A stretch of 64,000 bases of DNA from Chloroflexota bacterium (GTDB taxonomy: Bacteria > Chloroflexota > Anaerolineae > Promineifilales > Promineifilaceae). Within the stretch, counting starts at the first letter, position 1. Every line of letters begins with the position of its first letter. The DNA lies in the NCBI GenBank assembly GCA_014584575.1, contig JACTMP010000028.1, positions 1-64,000 of the forward strand. Reading direction: 5' to 3'. The translations under genes were made by a program, and so were the position numbers. This document shows, piece after piece, positions 9,138-16,899 of this stretch. The notes under the pieces are model-generated. The model worked only from the letters and a program-made list of their open reading frames with translations. It was not told the DNA's origin and did not search any database.

Positions 9138-11459
9138 TTATTCTTTGCCTCTTTTAGCCCTTCGCGCCTGTGCCTCAGACCTGCCTGACCGCCCCCGCAG
9201 GCGCAGCCGCCAGAACGGCCCTTGCAACTGTTTCCAGGCGCGGGTGGCTTCTTCGTGCCCACCGGCGGGCAGCCCACCGTAGCGCCGTTCGTTGTAAAGC
9301 AGGGTGATGTGGGCAATGGGGGTGCGCATGGCGGCCAACCAGGGGGTTGGGCGGAAATGAGACAACCGCGTCAGAAGCGCCTGGCTAAATTCGGTGGGTG
9401 TGTAGCTGGGGCTGGGTGGGAGGCCAATTTTGCGGGCGTTGTCTTGCAAACGGCCGTAGCTCCACACCACGCCATCTGCCCGCCTGGCCCGTTCTTGCTG
9501 CTGCCGTCGCCGCCACCAGAGCAGTGTGATTGCCAGCAAACCAATCACGACCAGCCGTTGCCAGGGGAACGGCCGTGTCGGTTCGGCCGGGGGAATGGGC
9601 GGCGACACATATTCGTTCACCGGCGGCGGGCCAACAGCCACCGTGAAGTCAGCGGGGTTGAAGGTCACGGCCGTGTCTCGCGGGCTGGCAAACCCGGCGG
9701 TAGGCTCAAACTCCACCCACCCATACCCGGCAAAATAAACCTCTGCCCAGGAATGGGCGTTGATCTGCCGCATTGTCTGGACGCCAGTCTCGTCCGGCGG
9801 CCGCCCCAAATAGCCCACTGCCAGCCGCGCCGGTAAGCCCAATGTGCGCGCCATCACCACCATGCTGGAAGCGTAATAGTCGCAATACCCTTCCTGCAAA
9901 TCAAACAAGAAGTAAGCCACCGGGTCTGTGCGCGCGGGCGGCGGCGGCGTGGTCAATGAGTAGGGGTACTGGCGCAGAAATTGTTCTAACGCTCGCGCCT
10001 GATCATACGGATTGGTATGGAGGGCGGTCACTTCCCGCGCCAGTTCACCGATACGCGGCGGCAGATCGTCCGGCAGGGCGGTGTACCGTTCCATGAGTGG
10101 GGCGGGCACGTCAGCCAGTTGCGCCTGGCGCAGTTGGGCGGGGGCAGCCGTGGCCAGCCGGGAACTGGCCGTATACCGGTTATTGCCAGCGACCGTTTGC
10201 GCCCGCACCCGCGCCAGGTCATTGAGGCCGCGCCAGGAAACAATCGTGGCCTGGTCAAACAGGTAGGGCAGCCCCATGGTGTAACGAATGAGGCGATCCG
10301 TTTCGTGCCAATATACGACCTGAGTCAGGGCGGTTTGGGCTTCGTGTGCGGGACTGGAGATGAGCCGGAAAGGGGGCATGGGTTCCAGCCGCTCCTCGGA
10401 GATGGCCCATCCCTGCCCGGTATATACGTCATAACTGAGTGCGCGCCAATGAACGCCGGCCAGCAGTTCGCCTGGGGCGGGGAATTCCTGTCCCTGGATG
10501 TTGAGGGTGACAACGGCCGTGAACACCACTGTCTCCTGGAGTTCCGGCGGTAGCCCCAGCAGGAATTGGCGGGGCAAAATGCCGCTGCCGCCCACACCGC
10601 CCAAATTTGGCTCGCTCACATTCTGGCGGGGCACGTCAATGCCCGTAAACGCCTGCTCAAAGGAGGACTCGGCCTGGGCCACCGGCGCCAGCGACGCAAA
10701 CCAGGTCTGGATGCGGCTGATGCTGAAGGCGGGCAGCGCCATCGCCAGGGCCAACAGAAAGAAGGCGATCACAGCAGCATAGCCGATAGAATCAAACTGG
10801 ATGTCTTCGGGATAATCCACCTGGTTTTGTGCCCATTCGCTTTTCAGGTGGATGAAATTGACAACGGCCGTGAGCAGCACTGCCACCCCCACAAACAAGA
10901 CCAGCGACCAGATGGGGGGTACCCCAAAGTAGCCGTTGAGGGCCATGGCCAGCCCCATCAGCAGCAGGCCGGGCAACGGCCGTTGCCAGCGCAGCGTCAC
11001 CCAGGCGGCAAAAGCAGCCAGCAGGTAGGCGGCCAGCCCCATAATGGTCGTAAAGACGATGGTCTCCCGACTGCTGCCGCCACCCATCACCGCCAGCAGC
11101 CAGCCCCCGGCCCGGTCATAAAAAAGCGCGCCCTGGTACAGCCAGAACTGGCGGGTAGCTTCCCACCCTTCGGCCAGGGCGGCCAGCGGCGGCCACAAAC
11201 GGGCCAGGCTCACAAAGGTGATCAGTAGGCCATACAGCAGCAGCAGCAGCCAGGCCCAAAAGGCGTGCAACGGCCGTTTGGCCAGCAGCGCCCCCAACAG
11301 TAAACCCACTGCCGCCGCCGGAACGAGCACGCCATCCTCCGGCGTCCAACGCACCTCGCGCACGGCCGTAACCAGCAGCGCCACCGCCGTTGCCAGCAGC
11401 CCCAGGACGAACCATTCTTCTGACGGCCGTAAATGTTTGCCTACCCGGTCTAGTAACAT
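9138..11459 (-). CDS. TgpA-like transmembrane transglutaminase
   Basis: A 773-residue membrane protein. About six transmembrane helices lie between residues 18 and 245 (for example WFVLGLLATAVALLVTAV), followed by an extracytoplasmic region, a transglutaminase-like core, one more helix (RLVVIGLLAITLLWW near residue 655) and a cytosolic DUF4129-like tail. Catalytic residues are visible: Cys in EGYCDYYASSM, His in NAHSWAEVYF and Asp/Glu in WVEFEPTAGF. The family usually sits beside MoxR ATPase and DUF58 genes; here those partners are 22-25 kb away on the same strand. The predicted role is proteolysis or cross-linking at the outer face of the membrane. The ATG lies next to a repeat array with no clear Shine-Dalgarno site. 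Confidence 0.9.
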   Translation of the reverse strand: MLLDRVGKHLRPSEEWFVLGLLATAVALLVTAVREVRWTPEDGVLVPAAAVGLLLGALLAKRPLHAFWAWLLLLLYGLLITFVSLARLWPPLAALAEGWEATRQFWLYQGALFYDRAGGWLLAVMGGGSSRETIVFTTIMGLAAYLLAAFAAWVTLRWQRPLPGLLLMGLAMALNGYFGVPPIWSLVLFVGVAVLLTAVVNFIHLKSEWAQNQVDYPEDIQFDSIGYAAVIAFFLLALAMALPAFSISRIQTWFASLAPVAQAESSFEQAFTGIDVPRQNVSEPNLGGVGGSGILPRQFLLGLPPELQETVVFTAVVTLNIQGQEFPAPGELLAGVHWRALSYDVYTGQGWAISEERLEPMPPFRLISSPAHEAQTALTQVVYWHETDRLIRYTMGLPYLFDQATIVSWRGLNDLARVRAQTVAGNNRYTASSRLATAAPAQLRQAQLADVPAPLMERYTALPDDLPPRIGELAREVTALHTNPYDQARALEQFLRQYPYSLTTPPPPARTDPVAYFLFDLQEGYCDYYASSMVVMARTLGLPARLAVGYLGRPPDETGVQTMRQINAHSWAEVYFAGYGWVEFEPTAGFASPRDTAVTFNPADFTVAVGPPPVNEYVSPPIPPAEPTRPFPWQRLVVIGLLAITLLWWRRRQQQERARRADGVVWSYGRLQDNARKIGLPPSPSYTPTEFSQALLTRLSHFRPTPWLAAMRTPIAHITLLYNERRYGGLPAGGHEEATRAWKQLQGPFWRLRLRGRSGRSEAQARRAKRGKE

Positions 11460-11460
11460 A

Positions 11461-11519
11461 GGTAATTGGGTAATTGAGTAATTGGGCCATCATCATTAGC
11501 CAATTGCTCAATAACTCAA
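11461..11519. repeat. Octamer fold-back array (GGTAATTG type)
   Basis: Copies of GGTAATTG and GAGTAATT on the left face complementary CAATTGCTCAATAACTC on the right, forming a hairpin immediately upstream of the transglutaminase gene. Same class as the array at 60904-60963. Confidence 0.65.
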
Positions 11520-11521
11520 GT

Positions 11522-11634
11522 GTTAACAAAACAATCTGAATTTTCTATTGTCATTCCGAGGAGTCTTCGACGAGGAATCTCTGACACTTCTAGAGGAGAG
11601 GGATTCCTCGCTCCGAAGACTCCGCTCGGAATGA
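11522..11634. repeat. 113-bp palindromic dispersed element, copy 1
   Basis: Begins GTTAACAAAACAAT and contains a long inverted repeat: TCATTCCGAGGAGTCTTCG on the left pairs with the GAAGACTCCGCTCGGAATGA end. The internal GAGGAATCT/GGATTCCTC also pairs. A second copy with the same start and the same arms lies at 56882-56996. It carries no coding capacity and resembles a REP/MITE-type element. Together with the flanking arrays it fills the 385-bp gap between the divergent transglutaminase and C39 peptidase genes. Confidence 0.75.
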
Positions 11635-11751
11635 TATATCAGGTGTTAAAGTTAAGAAGACCTATATAACGGTGTAACTACCTTCTTGTTTTCCTCTCCT
11701 CACATTATATCTGGGCGGTGTGAGAAGATGCTAAGTCTGCGGAGGGCAAAA

Positions 11752-11779
11752 TTGGTTAGAGGGGTGAATTGGTTATAAT
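11752..11779 (+). promoter_or_regulatory. Candidate promoter for the C39 peptidase genes
   Basis: TTGGTT at 11752-11757 and TATAAT at 11774-11779 are separated by 16 bp. The site points toward the C39/TPR gene starting at 11845. Assignment is by consensus only. Confidence 0.4.
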
Positions 11780-11788
11780 CGGCCTGGG

Positions 11789-11822
11789 TCGGTAATCGGT
11801 GATCGGTAATCGGATTACAGAC
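11789..11822. repeat. Heptamer array (GGTAATC type)
   Basis: Repeated CGGTAATCGGTGATCGGTAATC followed by a GGATTAC arm, in the leader of the C39 peptidase gene. Related arrays occur at 13245, 33582 and 61466. Confidence 0.55.
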
Positions 11823-11844
11823 TTCGGACTTTGGATTACGCAGA

Positions 11845-13242
11845 ATGAGTGGACGCAAGATAGCGATTTTTTTCATGGTAATACTCCTGGTGGTAGCGGT
11901 GATAATCGCTGTGCCGCTGGCGCTGCGCGCTGCACCTTCGCGCTATATTGCCTATGCCGCCGACCGGCTGCCGGAGCCGCTGAAAGAGTCGTTTAACCGC
12001 ATTGCCGTACCACAGCAGGAGTCGCCGATTTTGCCTACGGCCGTGCCGCTGGCAGATACGTCGGCGCTGTTGGGCAACACAGCCGGCGTTCTGGCGCCGG
12101 CGCCGACCATTGCCCCCACCAGCCTACCGCCCACCTTCACGCCGCCGCCGCACACCGATGTGCCCGTGCCGCCCACGGAGACGCCGACACCCATACCCCC
12201 CACAAACACGCCGGCGCCGATAGCAACTATCCCGCCGCCCACACCCACGCTGCCGCCCATCCCGTCGTCTATCCGGTTGGTGGGTTTCCGGCATCAATTC
12301 CAGGAGTGGAACAACTGCGGCCCGGCCACTTTGGCCATGGCGCTGAGCTTTTTTGGGCTGAATTTGAACCAGGCGCAAATTGCCAACGCCACCAAACCAA
12401 ACCCCGAAGACCGCAACGTTTCCCCGACGGAAATGGCCGCTTACGTCAATGAAACCACTCCTTACCGGGCGCTGTTTCGGGTGAACGGCCGTGAGGAAAC
12501 GGTCAAACACCTGCTGGCCAACGGCATCCCCGTCATCCTGGAACTGGGGCTAAACCCACCCGGTGACTTAAGCTGGATGGGGTGGTACGGCCATTATATG
12601 CTGGCGGTGGCGTATGATGACGTGCAAGAGCAGTTCTGGGTATATGATTCCTGGTTAGGCACGGGGCGAGAAGCGCTGAGTAATACAGACCCGAACGGCC
12701 GTGTGCTCACCTATGCCGACCTGGCTCGTGACTGGCCCCACTTCAACCGCAACTACATCGCCCTCTACCGCCCGGAGCAGGCGCAACTGGTCGCCGATAT
12801 TGTCGGCGCGGAGATGGATGACGCCGTCATGTGGCAAAATTCGCTGCGCCAGGCGCAGCAAGACGCACAATCAGACCCGCAAAATGCCTTTTACTGGTTC
12901 AATCTGGGCACGAGCCTCAATGAAGCCAGGAACTATGAAGCGGCGGCGCAGGCGTTTGATCAGGCGCGGGCCATTGGCCTGCCCTGGCGCATGTTGTGGT
13001 ACCAGTTCGGCCCGTATGAGGCGTATTACCAGGTTGGCCGTTACGATGATGTCATCTTGCTGGCGGACACCACGCTCAAAGATCGCCCCTATTTTGAAGA
13101 ATCCTTTTACTATCGCGCATTGGCGCAGGCAGCGCTGGGTCAGGTGGCTGACGCCCGCAACAGCCTGCAACGCGCCATTGCCTTCAACCCCACCTTTTCC
13201 CCCGCCGCCGAGGCGCTGACACAATTGGAAAGTGGAGGATAG
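11845..13242 (+). CDS. Exported C39-type cysteine peptidase with TPR region
   Basis: A 465-residue protein with an N-terminal membrane anchor (IAIFFMVILLVVAVIIAV, residues 5-22), a Pro/Thr-rich linker of about 60 residues (TPPPHTDVPVPPTETPTP), a papain-like C39_2 peptidase domain at about residues 145-310 and a C-terminal TPR-like helical region. The catalytic Cys is in WNNCGPATLAM, the His in WYGHYMLAVAY and the Asp in VYDSWLG. The motif KPNPEDRNVSP is shared with the next gene, its tandem paralogue (position 13329). Exposure outside the membrane is inferred from the anchor and linker. C39-like domains of this group process or degrade peptides, or bind them; the substrate is unknown. Confidence 0.82.
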   Translation: MSGRKIAIFFMVILLVVAVIIAVPLALRAAPSRYIAYAADRLPEPLKESFNRIAVPQQESPILPTAVPLADTSALLGNTAGVLAPAPTIAPTSLPPTFTPPPHTDVPVPPTETPTPIPPTNTPAPIATIPPPTPTLPPIPSSIRLVGFRHQFQEWNNCGPATLAMALSFFGLNLNQAQIANATKPNPEDRNVSPTEMAAYVNETTPYRALFRVNGREETVKHLLANGIPVILELGLNPPGDLSWMGWYGHYMLAVAYDDVQEQFWVYDSWLGTGREALSNTDPNGRVLTYADLARDWPHFNRNYIALYRPEQAQLVADIVGAEMDDAVMWQNSLRQAQQDAQSDPQNAFYWFNLGTSLNEARNYEAAAQAFDQARAIGLPWRMLWYQFGPYEAYYQVGRYDDVILLADTTLKDRPYFEESFYYRALAQAALGQVADARNSLQRAIAFNPTFSPAAEALTQLESGG

Positions 13243-13244
13243 AG

Positions 13245-13315
13245 CGGTAATCGGTAAACGGTTATCGGTAATCGGTGGGTCACACCGATTACCGTTTACT
13301 GATTACCGATCACTG
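13245..13315. repeat. Fold-back heptamer array (GGTAATC / GATTACC)
   Basis: Left arm: repeated GGTAATCGGTAAACGGTTATC. Right arm: the complement ACCGATTACCGTTTACTGATT. It forms a long hairpin in the 86-bp gap between the two tandem C39 peptidase genes. Confidence 0.75.
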
Positions 13316-13328
13316 TACCGATGGAGCT

Positions 13329-14741
13329 ATGAAACGACGAACGAAGTTCTTAATTCTCGCAGTGGTGATGATTCAACTGATGTTGATTGCCGGGTTGCTG
13401 GTGCTGGAACCGGCGGTGCGGGCCATTCCGGGGCGATACCGGGTGGCGCTGCAAGAGCGGGTACCGATGGCCGGCCGGATGGTGGAAGGAGTCATCCATC
13501 AGGTGGCGCCGGTGGCGGCAGCCTTGCCGGCGGCGGGCGAACGCACGGCCGTAGAGGAAGTGGACATTAACGCGCTGATTGCCGTCAGGCCCACGGCCGC
13601 CCCCACCAACATGCCGTCTCCCACGCCAGAACCAACGGTGGTCACGGCCGTGAGCGAGACCGACACCACTACGACCCAACCTACGGCATTACCTACTAAC
13701 ACCCCCATGCCCACACCTACCAGTACCCCCACGCCAGAACCCCTGCCCATCGCCCACGTGTTGGAAGGCATGGGCGTGGTGCGGCAGGCGTTTAACAACT
13801 GCGGCCCGGCCAATCTGACCCAGGTATTGAACTGGTATGGCAATCCCATTACCCAGGAAGATATTGCCAGCTACCTGAAGCCCAACCCGGAAGACCGCAA
13901 CGTCAGCCCCTGGCAAATTGCCGACTACGTGAATCAATTTACCGCCGGTCAATTCAAAGCGTCCGTCCACAGCGGCGGCACGCAGGAGTTGATCAAACGG
14001 TTGGTCGCTGCCGGTTATCCCGTCGTCATCGAAAAAGGGTATGAGGTCAACAATGTCTGGTACGGCCATTACCTGACCGTCTATGGCTATGATGACACGC
14101 TGACACAGTTCTATACCCAGGACACCTATTTAGGGCCGTGGGATGGCAGCGGCCGGCCCGCATCTTATCAAGAAGTCTCCACCTATTGGCCGCAGTTTAA
14201 CTACACCTTTTATGTGGTTTACAAACCGGAACAGGAGGCAGAAGTCCAGGCCATCATCGGCCCAGAACTGCTGGACAGGGAGACGATGTGGCGCAACGCG
14301 GCGGCCATTGCCCAGGCTGAAATTGACGCCGACCCCGACAATGCCTTTGCCTGGTTTAACCTGGGCACCAGCCTGACGGAATTGGGGGCGATGGTGTTGG
14401 AAGGCAATGCCACTTATTACCAGGCGGCGGTGCAGGCGTTTGACCAGGCGCGAGAAATTGGCCTGCCGCCGCATATGCTGTGGTACCAGCACAAACCGTA
14501 TCTGGCCTATGACAAAGTAGGCCGCCACCAGGATGTACTCGATCTGGCCAACGCTACCCTGACGGAACAGGGCGGACGCAATGTGGAAGAGACCTATTGG
14601 TATAAAGGGCACGCGCTGGTGGCCATGGGTGATCTATATGGCGCCAAAGAAGCGTATCAAAGTGCTTTGGCCGTCAACCAAAACTTCTATTCCGCCCAGA
14701 TTTCACTCGACTGGATAAACTCAGTAATCAGTGGTAATTAG
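13329..14741 (+). CDS. Exported C39-type cysteine peptidase with TPR region, tandem paralogue
   Basis: A 470-residue paralogue of the upstream gene with the same architecture: membrane anchor (FLILAVVMIQLMLIAGLLVL), Thr/Pro linker (TPTSTPTPEPLP), C39_2 domain and TPR tail. Catalytic Cys is in FNNCGPANL, His in WYGHYLTVYGY and Asp in TQDTYLGPWD. The ATG at 13329 is chosen because upstream codons of the open frame are only the repeat array. The final codons (VISGN) and the stop come from another repeat array. The pair arose by duplication and has diverged to moderate identity, so the two probably have different substrates or act together. Confidence 0.82.
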   Translation: MKRRTKFLILAVVMIQLMLIAGLLVLEPAVRAIPGRYRVALQERVPMAGRMVEGVIHQVAPVAAALPAAGERTAVEEVDINALIAVRPTAAPTNMPSPTPEPTVVTAVSETDTTTTQPTALPTNTPMPTPTSTPTPEPLPIAHVLEGMGVVRQAFNNCGPANLTQVLNWYGNPITQEDIASYLKPNPEDRNVSPWQIADYVNQFTAGQFKASVHSGGTQELIKRLVAAGYPVVIEKGYEVNNVWYGHYLTVYGYDDTLTQFYTQDTYLGPWDGSGRPASYQEVSTYWPQFNYTFYVVYKPEQEAEVQAIIGPELLDRETMWRNAAAIAQAEIDADPDNAFAWFNLGTSLTELGAMVLEGNATYYQAAVQAFDQAREIGLPPHMLWYQHKPYLAYDKVGRHQDVLDLANATLTEQGGRNVEETYWYKGHALVAMGDLYGAKEAYQSALAVNQNFYSAQISLDWINSVISGN

Positions 14742-14774
14742 GTGATTGCGTGATTGCGTGATTGCCTGATTGAA
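14723..14774. repeat. Octamer array (GTGATTGC type)
   Basis: Repeated GTGATTGC/CTGATTGA units that overlap the end of the second C39 peptidase gene and run to the start of the kinase gene. Confidence 0.55.
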
Positions 14775-14802
14775 CGTTGTAACGAGTGTACCACCGCCGG
14801 TA

Positions 14803-15657
14803 ATGTACGATTTACGCACGGAGATTGAAACGGCCGTCGGCCAGCGCCCGGTTGATATTGCCCCCTTAAGCGGCGGTTGCATCGGGCAGGTCTATCGCCT
14901 TCGCCTGGCGAATGGTGAAACTGTAGTCGCCAAATTTGACGATGGCCCCGCCCCCAAACTGGCTACCGAGGCGATGATGCTGCGTTATTTGCGCCAGCAC
15001 AGTTCGCTGCCTGTGCCCCCCGTCCTCTTCAGCGCCAACCACCTGCTCATCATGGAATTTCTGCCCGGCGGCAGCCGCTTTTCGGCCAAAGCGCAGGCAC
15101 ACGCCGCTGAACTGCTGGCGGCGCTGCATGACGTGAGTGTGCCGCTCTACGGCTTTGCGCAAGAGACGTTGATTGGCGGTTTGCCCCAGCCGAATGAGTG
15201 GATGAGTAACTGGCTGGACTTTTTCCGGGAGCGGCGGGTGATGTACATGGCCACGGAGGCGGCAGCCAACGGCCGTTTGCCCGTCAACTATCTGGGTCGG
15301 CTGGAAAACTTTTGTGCCCGGCTGGATGAGTGGCTGCTGGAACCGGCACGGCCGTCCTTGCTGCATGGCGATGTGTGGACGACCAACGTGCTGGCGGATG
15401 GCGACCACATCACCGGCTTTGTTGACCCGGCCATCTATTATGGCCACCCGGAAATTGAACTGGCCTTTACCACCCTGTTTGGCACGTTTGGCGAACCATT
15501 TTTTAAGCGGTATCAGGAGCTACGGCCGTTGCCGCCCGGCTTTTTTGAAACCCGCCGCGACATCTACAACCTTTATCCCCTGCTCGTTCACGTCAACCTT
15601 TTTGGCGGTGGGTATGTGTCGTCGGTGGATACGATTTTGCGGCGGTTTGGGTTTTGA
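14803..15657 (+). CDS. Fructosamine/ketosamine-3-kinase family protein
   Basis: A 284-residue APH/protein-kinase-fold enzyme of the fructosamine kinase family, expected to phosphorylate sugar-amine adducts on proteins or small molecules with ATP and so promote deglycation. Visible features: Gly-rich N-lobe LSGGCIGQVYRL, Lys in VVAKFDD, catalytic loop LHGDVWTTNVL near residue 195 and the metal-binding Asp in GFVDPAIYYGH. The end LVHVNLFGGGYVSSV is typical of the family. The ATG at 14803 gives family length; a TTG at 14770 would add 11 residues lying partly in repeat sequence. A hairpin array follows. Confidence 0.87.
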   Translation: MYDLRTEIETAVGQRPVDIAPLSGGCIGQVYRLRLANGETVVAKFDDGPAPKLATEAMMLRYLRQHSSLPVPPVLFSANHLLIMEFLPGGSRFSAKAQAHAAELLAALHDVSVPLYGFAQETLIGGLPQPNEWMSNWLDFFRERRVMYMATEAAANGRLPVNYLGRLENFCARLDEWLLEPARPSLLHGDVWTTNVLADGDHITGFVDPAIYYGHPEIELAFTTLFGTFGEPFFKRYQELRPLPPGFFETRRDIYNLYPLLVHVNLFGGGYVSSVDTILRRFGF

Positions 15658-15709
15658 GAGATTGGAGATTAGAGATTAGAGATTGAAATCTCCAATCTCT
15701 GATCTCTCA
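15656..15709. repeat. Fold-back heptamer array (GAGATTA / CTCCAAT)
   Basis: GAGATTGGAGATTAGAGATT on the left pairs with AATCTCCAATCTCTGATCTC on the right. Class shared with arrays at 16598, 31759, 34558, 40177, 42416 and 48319. Confidence 0.8.
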
Positions 15710-15723
15710 GCGCCATATATACA

Positions 15724-16614
15724 TTGAACGAGATCAACTTACCCTCTCTCTTTGACCTCTGGAACTACAACGATCCGGCGGGCACGGCCGCGCGCTTCCG
15801 CAAACTGTTGCCTCTGGCCGAGCAATCGGGCGATGTGGCCTATCATCTGGAATTGCTCACCCAACTGGCGCGTACCCAGAGTTTGCAGGGCCATTTTGCC
15901 GAAGCCCACGCCATCCTGGACGAAGTGGAATCCCAATTGACGCCCCAATTTCCCATTGCCCACATGCGCTATTTGTTGGAGCGAGGGCGGACGTTTAATT
16001 CGGCGGGGGAGGCGGCGACGGCCGTGCCCCTTTTCCAGCAAGCCTATGAGTTGGGTTTACAAACGGGTATCACCGCCGACTTTTTCACTGTAGACGCCGC
16101 CCACATGTTGGGCATTGCCGTGGCCGACCCGGCGGAGCAGTTGCGGTGGAATCTGACGGCGCTTGCGCTGGCCCGCCGCTCCCCAGACAGACGTGCCCAG
16201 AGTTGGCAAGGCTCGCTGCTAAACAACATTGGCTGGGCATACTTTGATGCCGGTAATTACGAAGAAGCCCTGAAGATTTTTGAGGATGCGGCAGTCTGGC
16301 GGCAAGCCAACCAGCCCACCAACTCCGAGGCGATTCGCATAGCAAATTGGAGTGTGGCACGGGTTTTGCGGGCATTGGGTCGGCTGGATGAGGCGTTGAC
16401 GAGGCAGCAGACCATCTTGCACGAGATCGAAACGACAGGCGTAAAATCAGATGGCTTCGTTTACGAAGAAATAGGTGAATGTTTGATGGCGTTGGGGCAG
16501 GAGGCGGCGGCACGGCCGTACTTTGCCCAGGCATACACCCACCTTGCCCAACAAACATGGCTGGTGAAGGGGGAACCGGCGCGGTTGGAACGGCTGAGAA
16601 GATTGGGAGATTGA
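15724..16614 (+). CDS. TPR-repeat protein
   Basis: A 296-residue all-helical protein of tetratricopeptide repeats: units around GHFAEAHAILDEVESQL, GEAATAVPLFQQAYELG, NIGWAYFDAGNYEEALKIFEDA and GRLDEALTRQQTIL. There is no signal peptide or enzyme domain, so it is a cytosolic scaffold or regulator with an unknown partner. The start is a TTG at 15724; no upstream ATG exists in frame and the first internal ATG would delete a repeat. Its last residues (RLRRLGD) and TGA stop are encoded by the adjoining heptamer array. Confidence 0.75.
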   Translation: MNEINLPSLFDLWNYNDPAGTAARFRKLLPLAEQSGDVAYHLELLTQLARTQSLQGHFAEAHAILDEVESQLTPQFPIAHMRYLLERGRTFNSAGEAATAVPLFQQAYELGLQTGITADFFTVDAAHMLGIAVADPAEQLRWNLTALALARRSPDRRAQSWQGSLLNNIGWAYFDAGNYEEALKIFEDAAVWRQANQPTNSEAIRIANWSVARVLRALGRLDEALTRQQTILHEIETTGVKSDGFVYEEIGECLMALGQEAAARPYFAQAYTHLAQQTWLVKGEPARLERLRRLGD

Positions 16615-16670
16615 GAGATTAGGAGATTGAGAGATTGCAGAATCTCCCAATCTCCCAGTCTCTTAATCTC
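16598..16670. repeat. Fold-back heptamer array (GAGATTG / CTCCCAAT)
   Basis: GATTGGGAGATTGAGAGATT on the left and AATCTCCCAATCTCCCAGTC on the right form a hairpin. The left arm codes for the C-terminus of the TPR protein. Confidence 0.8.
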
Positions 16671-16689
16671 TTCTTGAGGGATTGGCAGA

Positions 16690-16875
16690 TTGGCGGAACG
16701 GTTGACGGTGCTGTATGCGGTGGGCACGGCCGTAGAGATTTTGCTGAATGACATCTGGACGCCTGGTGTGGTCATCCGCCATGAAAACCCGGCGGTGTGG
16801 GTGCAAACGGCGGACGGCCGTGCCTGGTTTGTTACGAATCGCCAGCGAATAAGAGCTACTGACGAGCAAACCTGA
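16690..16875 (+). CDS. Small hypothetical protein
   Basis: A possible 61-residue protein starting at TTG: MAERLTVLYAVGTAVEIL, then DIWTPGVVIRHENPAVWVQT and DGRAWFVTN. The pattern of alternating hydrophobic and charged residues is like a compact beta-barrel domain, and codon use looks real. The weak start and its position between a repeat array and a terminator hairpin keep confidence moderate. No family is recognised. Confidence 0.45.
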   Translation: MAERLTVLYAVGTAVEILLNDIWTPGVVIRHENPAVWVQTADGRAWFVTNRQRIRATDEQT

Positions 16876-16899
16876 CAGGTCTCCCAAGACCTGTCAGGT
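16870..16899. terminator. Self-palindromic hairpin (ACCTGACAGGT family), copy 1
   Basis: Arms ACCTGACAGGTCT and AGACCTGTCAGGT, with a CCCA-type loop, lie between convergent genes. Each arm is itself nearly palindromic. Related copies are at 23983-24014, 44521-44553 and 45517-45542. Confidence 0.65.

Noticed and set aside
11522..11634. Small RNA gene
   Set aside because: The strong hairpin could be transcribed, but the second copy at 56882 in an unrelated context fits a dispersed repeat better; no promoter is evident.
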